From an uncultured Nocardiaceae bacterium (GTDB lineage Bacteria > Actinomycetota > Actinomycetes > Mycobacteriales > Mycobacteriaceae): a DNA stretch of 42,445 nucleotides. Position 1 is the first letter of the stretch. Each line of letters starts with the position of its first letter. Positions 9,239 to 17,905 of the stretch are shown here, in pieces. The DNA is taken from positions 1 through 42,445 of the forward strand of contig CAKZIX010000137.1 in assembly GCA_936936565.1 (NCBI GenBank), written 5' to 3'. The notes below the pieces were generated by a model that did no database searches, had not been told where the DNA came from, and worked only from the letters and a program-made list of their open reading frames with translations. Made by a program: the position numbers and the translations under genes.

Positions 9239-10399
9239 TCAGATGATGACGAACCGCCCGTCGCGCACGACCTGCACCACGGGGTTGTGCACGGGCTCGC
9301 GGTTGCTGTCGAAGGAATACTTGCCCACGATCGTGTCGACCTCACGCAGCGTGCCGAGGTTGCGTTTGATGGCGTCGCGCTCGGCGTTGCAGTCCTTGCG
9401 GATCGCCTCGTCGATGAGCAGCAAACCCGCGTAGGCCATCACGCCGAAGGGGTCCGGATCGGCATTGTGCTTGGCACGGTAGGCCGCCAGGAACTCGGCG
9501 TTCTTCTGCTCCGGACGCGCCGCGTTCCACGGCCCGCCCACGATGACGCCCTCGGCGGCGATCCCCGATTCGGTGATGAGCCGGTTGCTGTTGAAGCCGT
9601 TGTTGCCGACGATCGGCACGGTGATCCCCAGATCGCGGGCCTGCGAGACGAGTGCGATCGCGGGCTCGATGAGGCTCGACACCACCAGCGCATCCGGCTT
9701 GAGTGCCTTGGCCTCGGCCAGCAACTTGCGGAAGTCCTTGTCGCGCTTGGAGAACGTCATCGTCTGCAAGATCTGGATGTCGTTGCCGGCGAGCGTCTTC
9801 TTGAAGGCCTGGTAGCCGGTTTCGGTGAAGGCGTCGTCGTCGCTGTACATCACGACGACCTTCTTCAGCTGCGCGAACTCCTTCGCCTTCACCACGGTGT
9901 AGGGCACGATCACGCTCTCGGCCATGGCATTGCGGAAGATGTAGTCGCCGATGTCGGTGATACCGGTGGCGGTGTTGGACACCGCAAGCACGGGCACCTT
10001 GGACGCCTGCGCCACCGGGTCGGCCTGCTTGGCGTTGTTGGACAGGGTGGGCCCGATGATGGCGCTCATCCCGTTGGTGGCGAAGTTCTCGAAGACGGTG
10101 ATCGCCTGCTTGGGATCGGTGGCGTCGTCCTCGATGCGCAGCTCGTAGCGCACCCCTTGACTGCGGTTGAGCTGTTCGACAGCCAGCTCGAGTGACTTGC
10201 GCTGGGCATCGCCGTAGGCCGCGGCGCTGCCGGTGATACTGAGCGCCGCACCGATTTTCACCGGCGCCTCGATGTAGCAGTTGGCACCCGTCCCCCGGCC
10301 CTGCAGGGCCGAGTTCTCGGCGGCGTCGGCACCCCCACAGGCCGTGGCGGTCGCGACGAGCAGGGCCGCGGTCGCGAACAGGCTGGTGGTGCGGTGCAT
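9239..10399 (-). CDS. LivK-like ABC substrate-binding lipoprotein (type I periplasmic binding fold)
   Basis: A 386-residue lipoprotein. The signal peptide ends in a lipobox (TATAC, lipidated Cys21). The mature part has the branched-chain amino-acid/amide binding protein pattern (Peripla_BP_6): VKIGAALSITGSAAAYG, a central AIIGPTLSNNAKQADPVAQA and late PDPFGVMAYAGLLLIDEAI. It would bind a small ligand outside the membrane. No permease or ATPase gene accompanies it; instead it is the last gene of a kinase operon, 18 bp after the phosphatase-membrane fusion, which suggests a sensory rather than transport role (inference). ATG at 10399 is preferred to an upstream in-frame TTG because GGAG lies a few nucleotides before it. 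Confidence 0.87.
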   Translation of the reverse strand: MHRTTSLFATAALLVATATACGGADAAENSALQGRGTGANCYIEAPVKIGAALSITGSAAAYGDAQRKSLELAVEQLNRSQGVRYELRIEDDATDPKQAITVFENFATNGMSAIIGPTLSNNAKQADPVAQASKVPVLAVSNTATGITDIGDYIFRNAMAESVIVPYTVVKAKEFAQLKKVVVMYSDDDAFTETGYQAFKKTLAGNDIQILQTMTFSKRDKDFRKLLAEAKALKPDALVVSSLIEPAIALVSQARDLGITVPIVGNNGFNSNRLITESGIAAEGVIVGGPWNAARPEQKNAEFLAAYRAKHNADPDPFGVMAYAGLLLIDEAIRKDCNAERDAIKRNLGTLREVDTIVGKYSFDSNREPVHNPVVQVVRDGRFVII

Positions 10400-10417
10400 A
10401 GTCGGCTCCAAATCGAT

Positions 10418-12103
10418 TCAGCGGATGGCAATTCCGAAGGCGAGCGCCAGTCGGTTCACGGCAGGGTCGGCCAGGTGGTCGACAACGGCGTACAGCGGCA
10501 GTTCGGAATCGTCGGCGTAGCCGACGCGAATCGCGTGCCGCTGCAGGAAATAGTGTTCGTCGGCGAGGATGGCGGCGAAGAAGCCGAGCGTGACGACCAG
10601 CGCCACCGGCGCCGGGGACCACCCGGCGACCGGATGCAGCGCCGCCGCCATCGACGCCCACAGGAAGATGTTCGGCGTGTTCGCCACGATATAGGTGTCG
10701 CGGGCGATGCCGGGCGTGTGCGGGCCGCTGTCGCGCAGAAGCACCCGCGTCGCGAGACGCAGTCCCACCAGCATGATCGTGGTCACCACCGCCACCGCGA
10801 CCACGCCGGGCAGGGCGGCTGCGAAGGTGTCGGGATCGAGCGGTTCGGTCGGGGTGAGCGCGAACGCGGCGAACCCGGCCAGCGGAATCAGCGCCAGCCC
10901 GCCCACCCAGTTCCAGTTGGTGCTCACCGCACCCGCGGTGGTCGGGTTGACCTGCCGGAAGGTCTGCGCGAGCACGGTCGGCAGCAGCAGCGCACCGGCC
11001 AGCACGATCAGGTAGCAGGTCAGTGCGGTGCCGAGACCGTCGACCGCGAACTGGCGCGGCAGCAGCAGCACGCCCACGAGCACCAGCGGCAGCACCGCCG
11101 CTGCCCCGACGGTTTGGCGCACGGCCGCGAAGTAGTGCCCGCCCCACTGCAGCGACAGCGACGGGGCGATCAACGCCGGCGGCAGCAACAGGTACAGCGC
11201 CACCAGCAGGACGTACACGTTGTCGGTGACCAGCAATACGAGCAGCCCGATCACCGCGCGCACGGCGAGCAGCACCCGCGCGGCGCCCCGGTCGTCGGCG
11301 GCCTTGCCCAGAATGTGCCGGTCGATGCGCAGCATCCCGAAAAAGGTGTTGACCCCGAGCAGGGCCACCATCGCAGTCACCAACACCGGCAACGGCACCG
11401 CGATGCCGAGCGCCAGCTGCGCCACCACACCCGTCACCGCGCCGGCGAATGCCAAGGCGGGCAAACGGATTTCGACGACCTCGCCCAGGTCGTTGACGGC
11501 CTCGGCCGCGGCCGGGGCGTGCGCCAGGGCGTGCAGCTGGGCGCTGCTGAGCGGGCGCGCGTTGGGCACCTTGAGATCGTGATAACGCTCCGGTGCCACC
11601 TCACCGATCACCATCGCGAACATCTCGACGATGTACTTGTGCGTGACCACCAGGATGTTGCGTCCAGAGGCCTCTTGGGGCGCAAGCACATTCAGGTAGT
11701 ACTCGCGGGTGCGCCGGTACATCTCGTCCCACGACTCGCCGCCCAGCGGGGTGCCGGAGTGGCGGTGGAACGCCTCGGTGTAGCCGTGGAAACCCAGCTT
11801 CTTCTTCACCAGGCTCTTGCTGTGCCCGCTGAACACTCCGAAGTCGCGCTCCACCAGCTCGGGCGCATCCACCACGGGCGGGGCGTGGTCGAGGTGCGAA
11901 GCGATGACGGCGGCGGTCTTGGCGGCCCGGCGCAACGGCGAGACGTGCATCTCGTCGAATACGATCCCGAGCGCGGCCACCCGTTGGCCGGCTTGATGTG
12001 CTTGTCGCACACCGAGTTCGGTGAGCGGGGTGTCCACCCGCCCGGCGAATCGATTGTGCTCGTTGGCGTGCGACTCCCCGTGTCGCACGAAATAGATCGG
12101 CAT
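10418..12103 (-). CDS. Histidine phosphatase domain fused to a polytopic membrane domain
   Basis: A 561-residue protein with two parts. Residues 1-~205 are a phosphoglycerate-mutase-type histidine phosphatase: FVRHGES with catalytic His8, VSPLRRAAKTA, proton-donor Glu in the VERDFGVF region, and the second His155 in LVVTHKYIVEMF. Residues ~214-560 hold about nine or ten hydrophobic segments joined by short loops, with polar motifs STNWNW and ANTPNIFLWAS inside membrane helices, reminiscent of a transporter-like fold; I do not recognise the family with confidence. The phosphatase domain has no signal and would sit in the cytoplasm. The start ATG is 2 bp after the stop of the MHYT gene, with AGGGG just upstream. 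It shares an operon with a histidine kinase, so it might act on phospho-transfer or on a membrane-delivered phosphorylated substrate (inference). Confidence 0.8.
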   Translation of the reverse strand: MPIYFVRHGESHANEHNRFAGRVDTPLTELGVRQAHQAGQRVAALGIVFDEMHVSPLRRAAKTAAVIASHLDHAPPVVDAPELVERDFGVFSGHSKSLVKKKLGFHGYTEAFHRHSGTPLGGESWDEMYRRTREYYLNVLAPQEASGRNILVVTHKYIVEMFAMVIGEVAPERYHDLKVPNARPLSSAQLHALAHAPAAAEAVNDLGEVVEIRLPALAFAGAVTGVVAQLALGIAVPLPVLVTAMVALLGVNTFFGMLRIDRHILGKAADDRGAARVLLAVRAVIGLLVLLVTDNVYVLLVALYLLLPPALIAPSLSLQWGGHYFAAVRQTVGAAAVLPLVLVGVLLLPRQFAVDGLGTALTCYLIVLAGALLLPTVLAQTFRQVNPTTAGAVSTNWNWVGGLALIPLAGFAAFALTPTEPLDPDTFAAALPGVVAVAVVTTIMLVGLRLATRVLLRDSGPHTPGIARDTYIVANTPNIFLWASMAAALHPVAGWSPAPVALVVTLGFFAAILADEHYFLQRHAIRVGYADDSELPLYAVVDHLADPAVNRLALAFGIAIR

Positions 12104-12105
12104 GA

Positions 12106-12924
12106 TTACCCCTGTACTGCCACCGGAATCTCGACATCTGAGGCACGCGTGAGCGCACCGAGTGCACGGCCGCTGCGCCGGCCCGAGTCGGCCTCGGGCG
12201 CCATCAGCACAGCGACGATCGGGATCGCCATGGCGAGGACCCCGAGCACGAAAACTGGGAACAAGAACGCGAACACCGGGATGCCCGACGGCCGCGGCGC
12301 CGAAGGATCGACATCGACCTCGACGGCGAACATGCCGGTGTAGTGCATGCCGACCACCGCGACGCCCATCGCCAAACCGCCCACCAGCCTCAACACGGTG
12401 CCGTCGAGGGCGAGGGTGAACCACAGCGCCGTCGTCGCCGCCGCGATCGCGATCACCACCGACAGCGCCACCAGCGCCGCGTCGTAGCCGATCTCGCCCT
12501 GAATCTGTACCGCCCACATGCCGGTGTAGTGCATCAGCGCGACCGCGGTGCCGGTGACCGCGCCGGCCAGCAGCAGTCGGCCGATGTGCAGCGTGCGGCC
12601 CACGATCAACAGCCCCAGGAAGGTCGCCGCAATCGACAGCACCGCCGAGATCGCGGTCCGCAGCACGTCGAAGCGCACCACGCTGTCGGGCACCGAAAAG
12701 CCGAGCATCGCGATGAAGTGCATCAGCCAGATGCCGACACCGCCGATCGAGAAGGCGGCCAGCAGCAGCCAGCGCAGCCGGGCCGCCTCCGAGCGGTCGG
12801 CGGCCGCCGCCGCCTGACGGGTGCAGGCGAGCCCGACAACCGAGCCGAGCACGGAGACCGCGTAGGCGAGCAGCAGCACCCAGGTCCCCATGGCGAAGTG
12901 CTGCATGTGCGAATGTTGCGTCAT
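12106..12924 (-). CDS. MHYT-domain integral membrane sensor protein
   Basis: A 272-residue membrane protein with about seven transmembrane helices. It carries the repeated MHYT signature: a variant WLMHFIAML in the first unit, then ALMHYTGMW and VGMHYTGMF. MHYT domains are thought to bind a metal, perhaps copper, through their Met and His residues and to sense gases such as O2, CO or NO; here no GGDEF, EAL or kinase domain follows, so it is a stand-alone sensor or redox module. The ATG at 12924 is preferred to a GTG at 12936. It lies 31 bp after the DUF742 gene and 2 bp before the phosphatase fusion, in the place where conservons usually have their GTPase gene. Confidence 0.9.
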   Translation of the reverse strand: MTQHSHMQHFAMGTWVLLLAYAVSVLGSVVGLACTRQAAAAADRSEAARLRWLLLAAFSIGGVGIWLMHFIAMLGFSVPDSVVRFDVLRTAISAVLSIAATFLGLLIVGRTLHIGRLLLAGAVTGTAVALMHYTGMWAVQIQGEIGYDAALVALSVVIAIAAATTALWFTLALDGTVLRLVGGLAMGVAVVGMHYTGMFAVEVDVDPSAPRPSGIPVFAFLFPVFVLGVLAMAIPIVAVLMAPEADSGRRSGRALGALTRASDVEIPVAVQG

Positions 12925-12955
12925 CGTTCGTTCCACTTCCGCGCGGCCGCGGCGC

Positions 12956-13315
12956 CTACAAGGCGCGCAGGCCGAGCAGTGTCCTTTCGATCAGGTCGCG
13001 GCGCGACTGGGTCGTCGTCAGGTCGCCCAGCGTGGACTGCACGCGGATCTGGCCCGAGGCGACCAAGTCACCGATCAACACCCGCGCGACACCGAGCGGA
13101 AGCTGCAGACGGGCGGCCACTTCGGCCACCGAGAGGGGAAGCTGGCCCAGCGCGACGATGTCGCCGCGCAGGTCGCCGGGCTGCCAGCGCATCGGCGCCG
13201 CCTGCGGCGCGATACCGATGACCGCCTCCAACGGAAGCGGGACGTCGGTCGCGGTGCGGCCCTCGGTGCGCGTGTACGCCCGGATCAGGCTCGGCTCGGG
13301 TGATCCCATGGTCAC
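12956..13315 (-). CDS. DUF742 family protein (CvnC-like)
   Basis: A 119-residue DUF742 protein (MGSPEPSLIRAYTRTEGRT near the start, LPLSVAEVAARLQLPLGVARVLIGDL as the helix-turn-helix-like core, and the usual ending TLLGLRAL). In Streptomyces conservons the third gene encodes this family and works with a sensor kinase, a roadblock protein and a GTPase. The GTG at 13315 overlaps the stop of the roadblock gene (GTGA); an ATG at 13309, leaving a 2-bp gap, is an equally possible start. Role in the cytoplasm as a partner of the kinase complex is inferred from the family. Confidence 0.9.
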   Translation of the reverse strand: MTMGSPEPSLIRAYTRTEGRTATDVPLPLEAVIGIAPQAAPMRWQPGDLRGDIVALGQLPLSVAEVAARLQLPLGVARVLIGDLVASGQIRVQSTLGDLTTTQSRRDLIERTLLGLRAL

Positions 13316-13725
13316 ACCGTCCCGCGAGCCGCCGCGTCCACTTTCCGGCCGACCCGGTCCACCAGAACCGCCATTTCGTAGCCGACCTGTCCGAGGTCAC
13401 ACGAGCGCGAGGCCAGCACCGCCAGGTGCGAGCCGTCGCCGACGCTCATCAGGAACAGGAAGCCCGCGTTCATCTCGAGCACGGTCTGGCGTACCGAACC
13501 GCCGTCGGCGAGATCGGCCGCCGCGATCGCCAGGCTCGCGAGTCCGGCGGTGATCGCGGTCAGCTGCTCGGCCCGCTCGCCGGGCAGGTGCGCACTGGCC
13601 GCCATCTTGACGCCGTCGGCGGAAACCAGCGTCGCGTGCGTCACGCCGGGGACCGTGCGCGTCAGGTTGTCGACGAGCCAGTCCAGGCGCCGGTTGTTGG
13701 AAATGGGATCGGCCGCCAACGTCAT
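13312..13725 (-). CDS. Roadblock/LC7 domain protein (CvnB-like)
   Basis: A 137-residue protein of the roadblock/LC7 fold: LDWLVDNLTRTVPGVTHATLVSADG at the start, then FLFLMSVGDGSHLAVLAS. Such proteins usually regulate small GTPases (as MglB does), and they are the second gene of conservons. Its ATG overlaps the stop of the kinase gene by 4 bp and has a strong AGAGGAG ribosome binding site. Its usual GTPase partner is not encoded in this operon, so either a GTPase elsewhere is used or the complex works without one. Confidence 0.92.
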   Translation of the reverse strand: MTLAADPISNNRRLDWLVDNLTRTVPGVTHATLVSADGVKMAASAHLPGERAEQLTAITAGLASLAIAAADLADGGSVRQTVLEMNAGFLFLMSVGDGSHLAVLASRSCDLGQVGYEMAVLVDRVGRKVDAAARGTV

Positions 13726-16121
13726 GGGTTCTCCTCTGGGTTGGTGCTGTGAGCACGTCCGCGCCGGACACCTTCGATGTGGCTGAGGAGGTTGGAACGG
13801 ACGACGTCGGGGTTGCGATCGCCGGCGGCCGGCGCCGGGATTCCGCCCGGCACGAGCCGAGCACCGCGGGTGCGCTGCGGCAGCCCGGCCGGGGTGCGCT
13901 TGTCGGCGGGTTGCTCGGCGCGCTCGGCCGCGGCCCAGCCGGCGTCGGCCGATGCGCCCCAGCCACCGGTCTGCGCGGCCGGTTCGGGTTGTTTCGGCGG
14001 CTGCGGGGCGGGCGCCTCCGAGAACCACTCCGAGACCATGTTCTGGAAGATCGGGGTGGTCTGCAGGTCCTCGACCGCGGACGCGGCCAACGCGGCCGGG
14101 CGTTCGGGCTCCGGCTCGGGCCGCGGCGTGCTGAGCAGCGACAGGTGCCGCACCGGTTCGGCCGGCGCGGCGGCGGCCACGGTTTCCGGGGTGAGCACCC
14201 GCACATCGGACATACGTTGTCCGACAACGGTTCTGGTGGGCGGTCGGGTGAGTTCCTCGCGGGTGACGGACTCGAGCAGGCTGCTCGGGATGTGCACCGC
14301 GGCCGACACGCCGGGGCTCTCGGCGAACGGGTCGGTGACCCGCAGATGCACCTGCATGCGGTGGCGCTGGGCGAGGCGCCCGACGACGAACAGACCCATC
14401 TGCCGGGCGGTCTCCGGGGTGACCTCGCCACCGGCCGCGATCCAGTCGTTGGCGGCCGCGAGCTCGTCCTCGGCCATACCCAGCCCCTGATCGGCGACCT
14501 CGATGAGCAGCCCGCCGTCCACGGCGCGCCCGACGAACACGCGCACCGCCGTGTCCGGAGGCGAATAGCGCAGCGCGTTGTCGATGAGCTCGGTCAGCAG
14601 GTGCACGATGTCGGCGACGGCGGCACCGGCGACCGCGGTGTCGGAGGTGATGTCGAATTCCACGCGCTGGTAGTCCTCGACACCGGAGACCGCGGCGCGG
14701 GCCACGTCGCCGGCCGGCACGGCGGCCTGCCGGGTGCGCCGCGCGGAGGTACCGGCGAGCACCAGCAGGTTCTCGCAGTTGCGCCGCATGCGCGCGGCCA
14801 AGTGGTCGAGCCGGAAGAGGCTGTCCAGGCGGCGCGGGTCGTCCTCGTCGACCTCGAGCGCCTCGATCAGGTTCAGCTGCTGATCGACCAGCGACTTGCT
14901 GCGCCGCGACAGCGTCTCGAACATGGCGCCGATCTGGATGCGCAGGCGCGCCTGCTCACCGGCGAGCTTGACGGCCTGTTCGTGGATGTCGTCGACGGCG
15001 TTGGCCAGCTGGCCGATCTCCTCCTCGGAGCGGGTCGCCAGCGACACCTTGCGGGTGGGCTCACCACCGGCGCGGATCTCGGCGACTTCCTGCGGCAGGT
15101 ATTGGTGCGCGACGGCGAGTGCGCTGGTCCGCAGCCGACGGATCGGGCCGATCAGCGTGCGGGCGAACAACACCGCCAGCGCGAGCGCGGCCAGCACGGC
15201 GGCCAGGGTGAGCGCGGCGTCGCGCAGGGCGTTGGACTGCGCGGCGGTGGTCAGCGCACGCACGTCGCTGTTGAGGGCGTCGGCGTAGGTGGTGGTCAGC
15301 TCGGTGTAGGCCGCGACGCTCTGGTTGGTGGAGTCGGCCACCACGTTGGGCGCGACACCGCTTTCGGGCCGGGCGTTGGCGTCGCGGCGGGTCTGCACGC
15401 CGCTGCGCAGGGCCGCGATGCGGGCCGGCTTGGCGGAGGTGCGCGCGAGCTGGTCGATCGACGCGGTTTCGCTGCCGGTGGCCGCGAGCACGGTGGCGCG
15501 GGTGTTGGGCGTCATCGGCTCGGGGTCGACGAGCTGGGGGGCGAGCAGGATGCGCTGGACGGCCAGCGAGCGGCGGGCCGACAGCACGTCGACGAGCGGC
15601 TGGACGGCATCGCTGGTGCGGTGTTCGGTGAGCCGGTTGGTCGCGTGCACGACGATGCTGGGCAGTCGGGTCAGCACGGCGTCGGTGCGTTCGGCCAGCG
15701 CGCTGGGGGCCGGGCGGCCGCGCTGGATCTCGTCGCGCATGGCGGTGGCGGTGCCGGTCGCGACGTTGATCTCGGCGACGGCGGCGGGCACGACGGTGGT
15801 GGTGCGGGAGGTGTCCACGAGCGCACGGCTGGCCTTGTCGAACTCCGTGATCGCGACCTCGATCTGCTGGCCGGTTGCCGAGGCGGTGGCCAGATTCTCG
15901 GTGGCGACGCCGAATGCGATCACCGGAGCGATGATCCGGGCTTCGTCGGAGGCGGTGTTCAGCTCGTCGGCCGCGCGGCCTTCGGAGTTCACCCGCAGCG
16001 CGCCGAAAGTCATCGCCAGGATGACCGGAAACGCCAGCACCGCGGCCGCTTTCCATTGCAGCGGCCACGTGGACCAGCGCCACCATTGACGCGTTCCGGC
16101 GCCTCTTCGTGTCTCGAGCAT
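13722..16121 (-). CDS. Nitrate/nitrite-sensor-like histidine kinase (CvnA-like)
   Basis: A 799-residue membrane kinase-like protein. Membrane helix 1 is at about 24-42, a large extracytoplasmic helical sensor domain (NIT-like) runs to about 300, and helix 2 (~302-325) is followed by a HAMP segment. The presumed phospho-acceptor region contains LDHLAARMRRNCENLL, and the ATPase domain has an N-box ELIDNALRYSPPDT and the G-box VADQGLGM. The last ~180 residues are a Pro/Ala/Glu-rich tail that is probably disordered. No response regulator is adjacent. Conservon kinases of this kind act with roadblock, DUF742 and GTPase partners at the membrane. ATG 16121 is used; an in-frame GTG at 16136 is an alternative, and neither has a strong ribosome binding site. 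Confidence 0.9.
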   Translation of the reverse strand: MLETRRGAGTRQWWRWSTWPLQWKAAAVLAFPVILAMTFGALRVNSEGRAADELNTASDEARIIAPVIAFGVATENLATASATGQQIEVAITEFDKASRALVDTSRTTTVVPAAVAEINVATGTATAMRDEIQRGRPAPSALAERTDAVLTRLPSIVVHATNRLTEHRTSDAVQPLVDVLSARRSLAVQRILLAPQLVDPEPMTPNTRATVLAATGSETASIDQLARTSAKPARIAALRSGVQTRRDANARPESGVAPNVVADSTNQSVAAYTELTTTYADALNSDVRALTTAAQSNALRDAALTLAAVLAALALAVLFARTLIGPIRRLRTSALAVAHQYLPQEVAEIRAGGEPTRKVSLATRSEEEIGQLANAVDDIHEQAVKLAGEQARLRIQIGAMFETLSRRSKSLVDQQLNLIEALEVDEDDPRRLDSLFRLDHLAARMRRNCENLLVLAGTSARRTRQAAVPAGDVARAAVSGVEDYQRVEFDITSDTAVAGAAVADIVHLLTELIDNALRYSPPDTAVRVFVGRAVDGGLLIEVADQGLGMAEDELAAANDWIAAGGEVTPETARQMGLFVVGRLAQRHRMQVHLRVTDPFAESPGVSAAVHIPSSLLESVTREELTRPPTRTVVGQRMSDVRVLTPETVAAAAPAEPVRHLSLLSTPRPEPEPERPAALAASAVEDLQTTPIFQNMVSEWFSEAPAPQPPKQPEPAAQTGGWGASADAGWAAAERAEQPADKRTPAGLPQRTRGARLVPGGIPAPAAGDRNPDVVRSNLLSHIEGVRRGRAHSTNPEENP

Positions 16122-16136
16122 TGCCTGCGCGCGCAC

Positions 16137-16579
16137 CCCGCAGCTCGTGGCCCGTCGGAGTGGAAACGACGAGAACCAAACCTACGGCGACCACGTCATT
16201 GGGGACGCCTCACAACATGAACGCATAACATACCCAAGGTTTGGAAATACCGCAGGTTCAGAACATTGGGTGCAACCTGCGGTTTACACGCATACTCTCC
16301 GCTCGCGTAACCGTGCGTTCACCTACGCGACACGCGGTCCGTGTGCGTTGTCACAGCCGATCGAATTGCGCATGACGAACCGAAGGCGCGGATCGGCCCG
16401 CTCGGCTCCGGCAAACAGCCTCTTGTCCAGGCACAACCGCAGCAGTCTCAATCCCCCGTCGAACCCTGCTGTGGCACGGAAATGGCATGCGGCCATTCCG
16501 ATTTGGGTTGCCCCGCAACGAGGCCCGAACCGCTGAAGAGTTTTCCAGAAGATAACCTGCGCGCGGGTTTGAAACAGGG
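16137..16579. other. 443-bp intergenic region between mshC and the kinase operon
   Basis: No convincing gene. The half next to the kinase (16180-16330) is clearly richer in A/T than its surroundings and probably holds the kinase operon promoter on the minus strand; TATGTT and TATTTC hexamers are present but none stands out. It contains the inverted repeat at 16249-16283. A minus-strand frame of 57 codons (16496 down to 16323) has moderately G/C-rich third positions but no ribosome binding site and an unremarkable product, so it is not called. The part next to mshC shows no clear terminator hairpin. Confidence 0.5.
16249..16283. repeat. 10-bp perfect inverted repeat upstream of the kinase operon
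   Basis: ACCGCAGGTT (16249-16258) is repeated inverted as AACCTGCGGT (16274-16283) with a 15-nt spacer. It sits about 130-160 bp upstream of the kinase start in an A/T-richer stretch. There is no T-run on either side, so a factor-binding operator or a hairpin in the leader is more likely than a simple terminator. Confidence 0.55.
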
Positions 16580-17818
16580 TCAGGCCACAACGCCGAGCAA
16601 GGCATCCGCTGCGGTATGCAGCAACCGTCCGGCATCGGCATCCGGGCCGCCGTACTGCAGTGATTGGTGGGCCCAGGAATCCACCGCAGCAAGTGCCTTC
16701 GGGGTGTCCAGATCGTCGGCCAGATGCTGGCGCAGCCGGGCCAGCGTGGCCTCGGCGGGACGCGCGGACGGCAGCGCGAACGCCTTCCGCCACAACTCCA
16801 GCCGTGCCTGCCCGGCCGCGAGCACGTCGGCGGTCCACTCCCGATCGGCGCGGTAGTGCGCGGCCAGCAACGCCAGCCGGATCGCCATCGGATCGGTGTC
16901 GGAGGCGCGCAGCTTGGACACGAACACCAGATTGCCGCGACTCTTGGACATCTTTTCGCCGTCCAGGCCGACCATCCCGGTGTGCACGTAATGGCGCGCG
17001 AAGCGCCGGCCCGGCACCAGTGACTCGATGTGCGCCGCGGAGAACTCGTGGTGCGGGAAGATCAAATCGCTGCCGCCGCCCTGCACGTCGATGCCGGTGC
17101 CGATCCGGTTCAGCGCGATCGCCGCACATTCGATGTGCCAGCCTGGGCGGCCCGGACCGAACGGCGACGGCCACGACGGCTCGCCCGGACGGGCGGTGCG
17201 CCACAGCAAGGCGTCGAGGGGATCGCGTTTGCCGGGCCGGTCCGGATCACCGCCGCGCTCGGCGAACAACCGCGCCATCGTCGCCCGGTCGTAGCCGGAC
17301 TCGTACCCGAACTGCTCGGTGGCATCCGCGCGGTAGTAGACGTCCGGATACTCGCTGTCGTCGACCACGTAGGCCGCACCGGAGGCGACGAGCTTCTCGA
17401 CCAGCTCGACGACCTCGTTGACCGACTCGACCGCTCCGATGTAGTCCCGCGGCGGGACCACGCGCAGCGCCTCCATGTCCTCGCGGAACAGCGCGGTCTC
17501 GGCCATGCCGAGCACCTGCCAGTCCTCGCCGTCACGTTCGGCACGCTCGAACAGCGGATCGTCGACGTCGGTGACGTTCTGCACGTAGTGCACGTCGTGG
17601 CCGACCGCGCGCCACTGGCGGTTGATCAGGTCGAACGTGAGATAGGTTGCCGCGTGCCCGAGGTGGGTGGCGTCGTAGGGCGTGATGCCGCAGACGTACA
17701 TGGTCGCGACCTTGCCGGGTGTTACCGGGCGGACCTGCCGGTCGGAGGTGTCGTACAGACGCAACGGCGGGCCGTCACCGGAGACGGTAGGGACCTCGAT
17801 GTCGGACCAAGACTGCAT
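16580..17818 (-). CDS. mshC: L-cysteine:1D-myo-inositol 2-amino-2-deoxy-alpha-D-glucopyranoside ligase
   Basis: A 412-residue MshC, the ATP-dependent ligase that joins cysteine to GlcN-inositol in mycothiol synthesis. It belongs to the cysteinyl-tRNA synthetase fold: the HIGH-type motif is THLGHA at 51-56 and the KMSKS motif is at 289-293. Cys43, Cys231 and His256 are in the positions expected of the zinc site that selects cysteine. The N-terminal MQSWSDIEVPTV and the length are typical of MshC rather than CysS (which carries a longer C-terminal anticodon domain). It is the last gene of a minus-strand run that begins with uppP, separated from the SCO1664-family gene by 87 bp. Mycothiol is restricted to actinobacteria, which supports the taxonomic reading. 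Confidence 0.97.
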   Translation of the reverse strand: MQSWSDIEVPTVSGDGPPLRLYDTSDRQVRPVTPGKVATMYVCGITPYDATHLGHAATYLTFDLINRQWRAVGHDVHYVQNVTDVDDPLFERAERDGEDWQVLGMAETALFREDMEALRVVPPRDYIGAVESVNEVVELVEKLVASGAAYVVDDSEYPDVYYRADATEQFGYESGYDRATMARLFAERGGDPDRPGKRDPLDALLWRTARPGEPSWPSPFGPGRPGWHIECAAIALNRIGTGIDVQGGGSDLIFPHHEFSAAHIESLVPGRRFARHYVHTGMVGLDGEKMSKSRGNLVFVSKLRASDTDPMAIRLALLAAHYRADREWTADVLAAGQARLELWRKAFALPSARPAEATLARLRQHLADDLDTPKALAAVDSWAHQSLQYGGPDADAGRLLHTAADALLGVVA

Positions 17819-17905
17819 ACATCGAGCGTAGCGGGGTGTTCTCGGCGGACTTTTGCGCAGCGTGAGTAAAAGTCTCCGGCCCCCGCACGGAGCACCGCGA
17901 ACAAA

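Noticed and set aside
9239..10399. Binding protein as part of an ABC amino-acid importer
   Set aside because: No permease or ATPase genes of that type lie nearby; the only ABC importer in the window is the iron/haem one at 21962-24886.
12106..12924. Considered as the conservon GTPase (CvnD)
   Set aside because: There is no P-loop; it is an integral membrane protein with MHYT motifs.
13749..16220. 823-codon plus-strand frame opposite the kinase gene
   Set aside because: Composition is that of an antisense shadow and the minus strand encodes a clear histidine kinase.
16323..16496. 57-codon minus-strand frame between mshC and the kinase operon
   Set aside because: Third-position bias is only moderate, there is no ribosome binding site and no recognisable product.
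17848..17874. 7-bp inverted repeat GACTTTT / AAAAGTC between the SCO1664-family gene and mshC
   Set aside because: Short, A/T-rich and with a 13-nt loop; could be chance and gives no clear terminator or operator.
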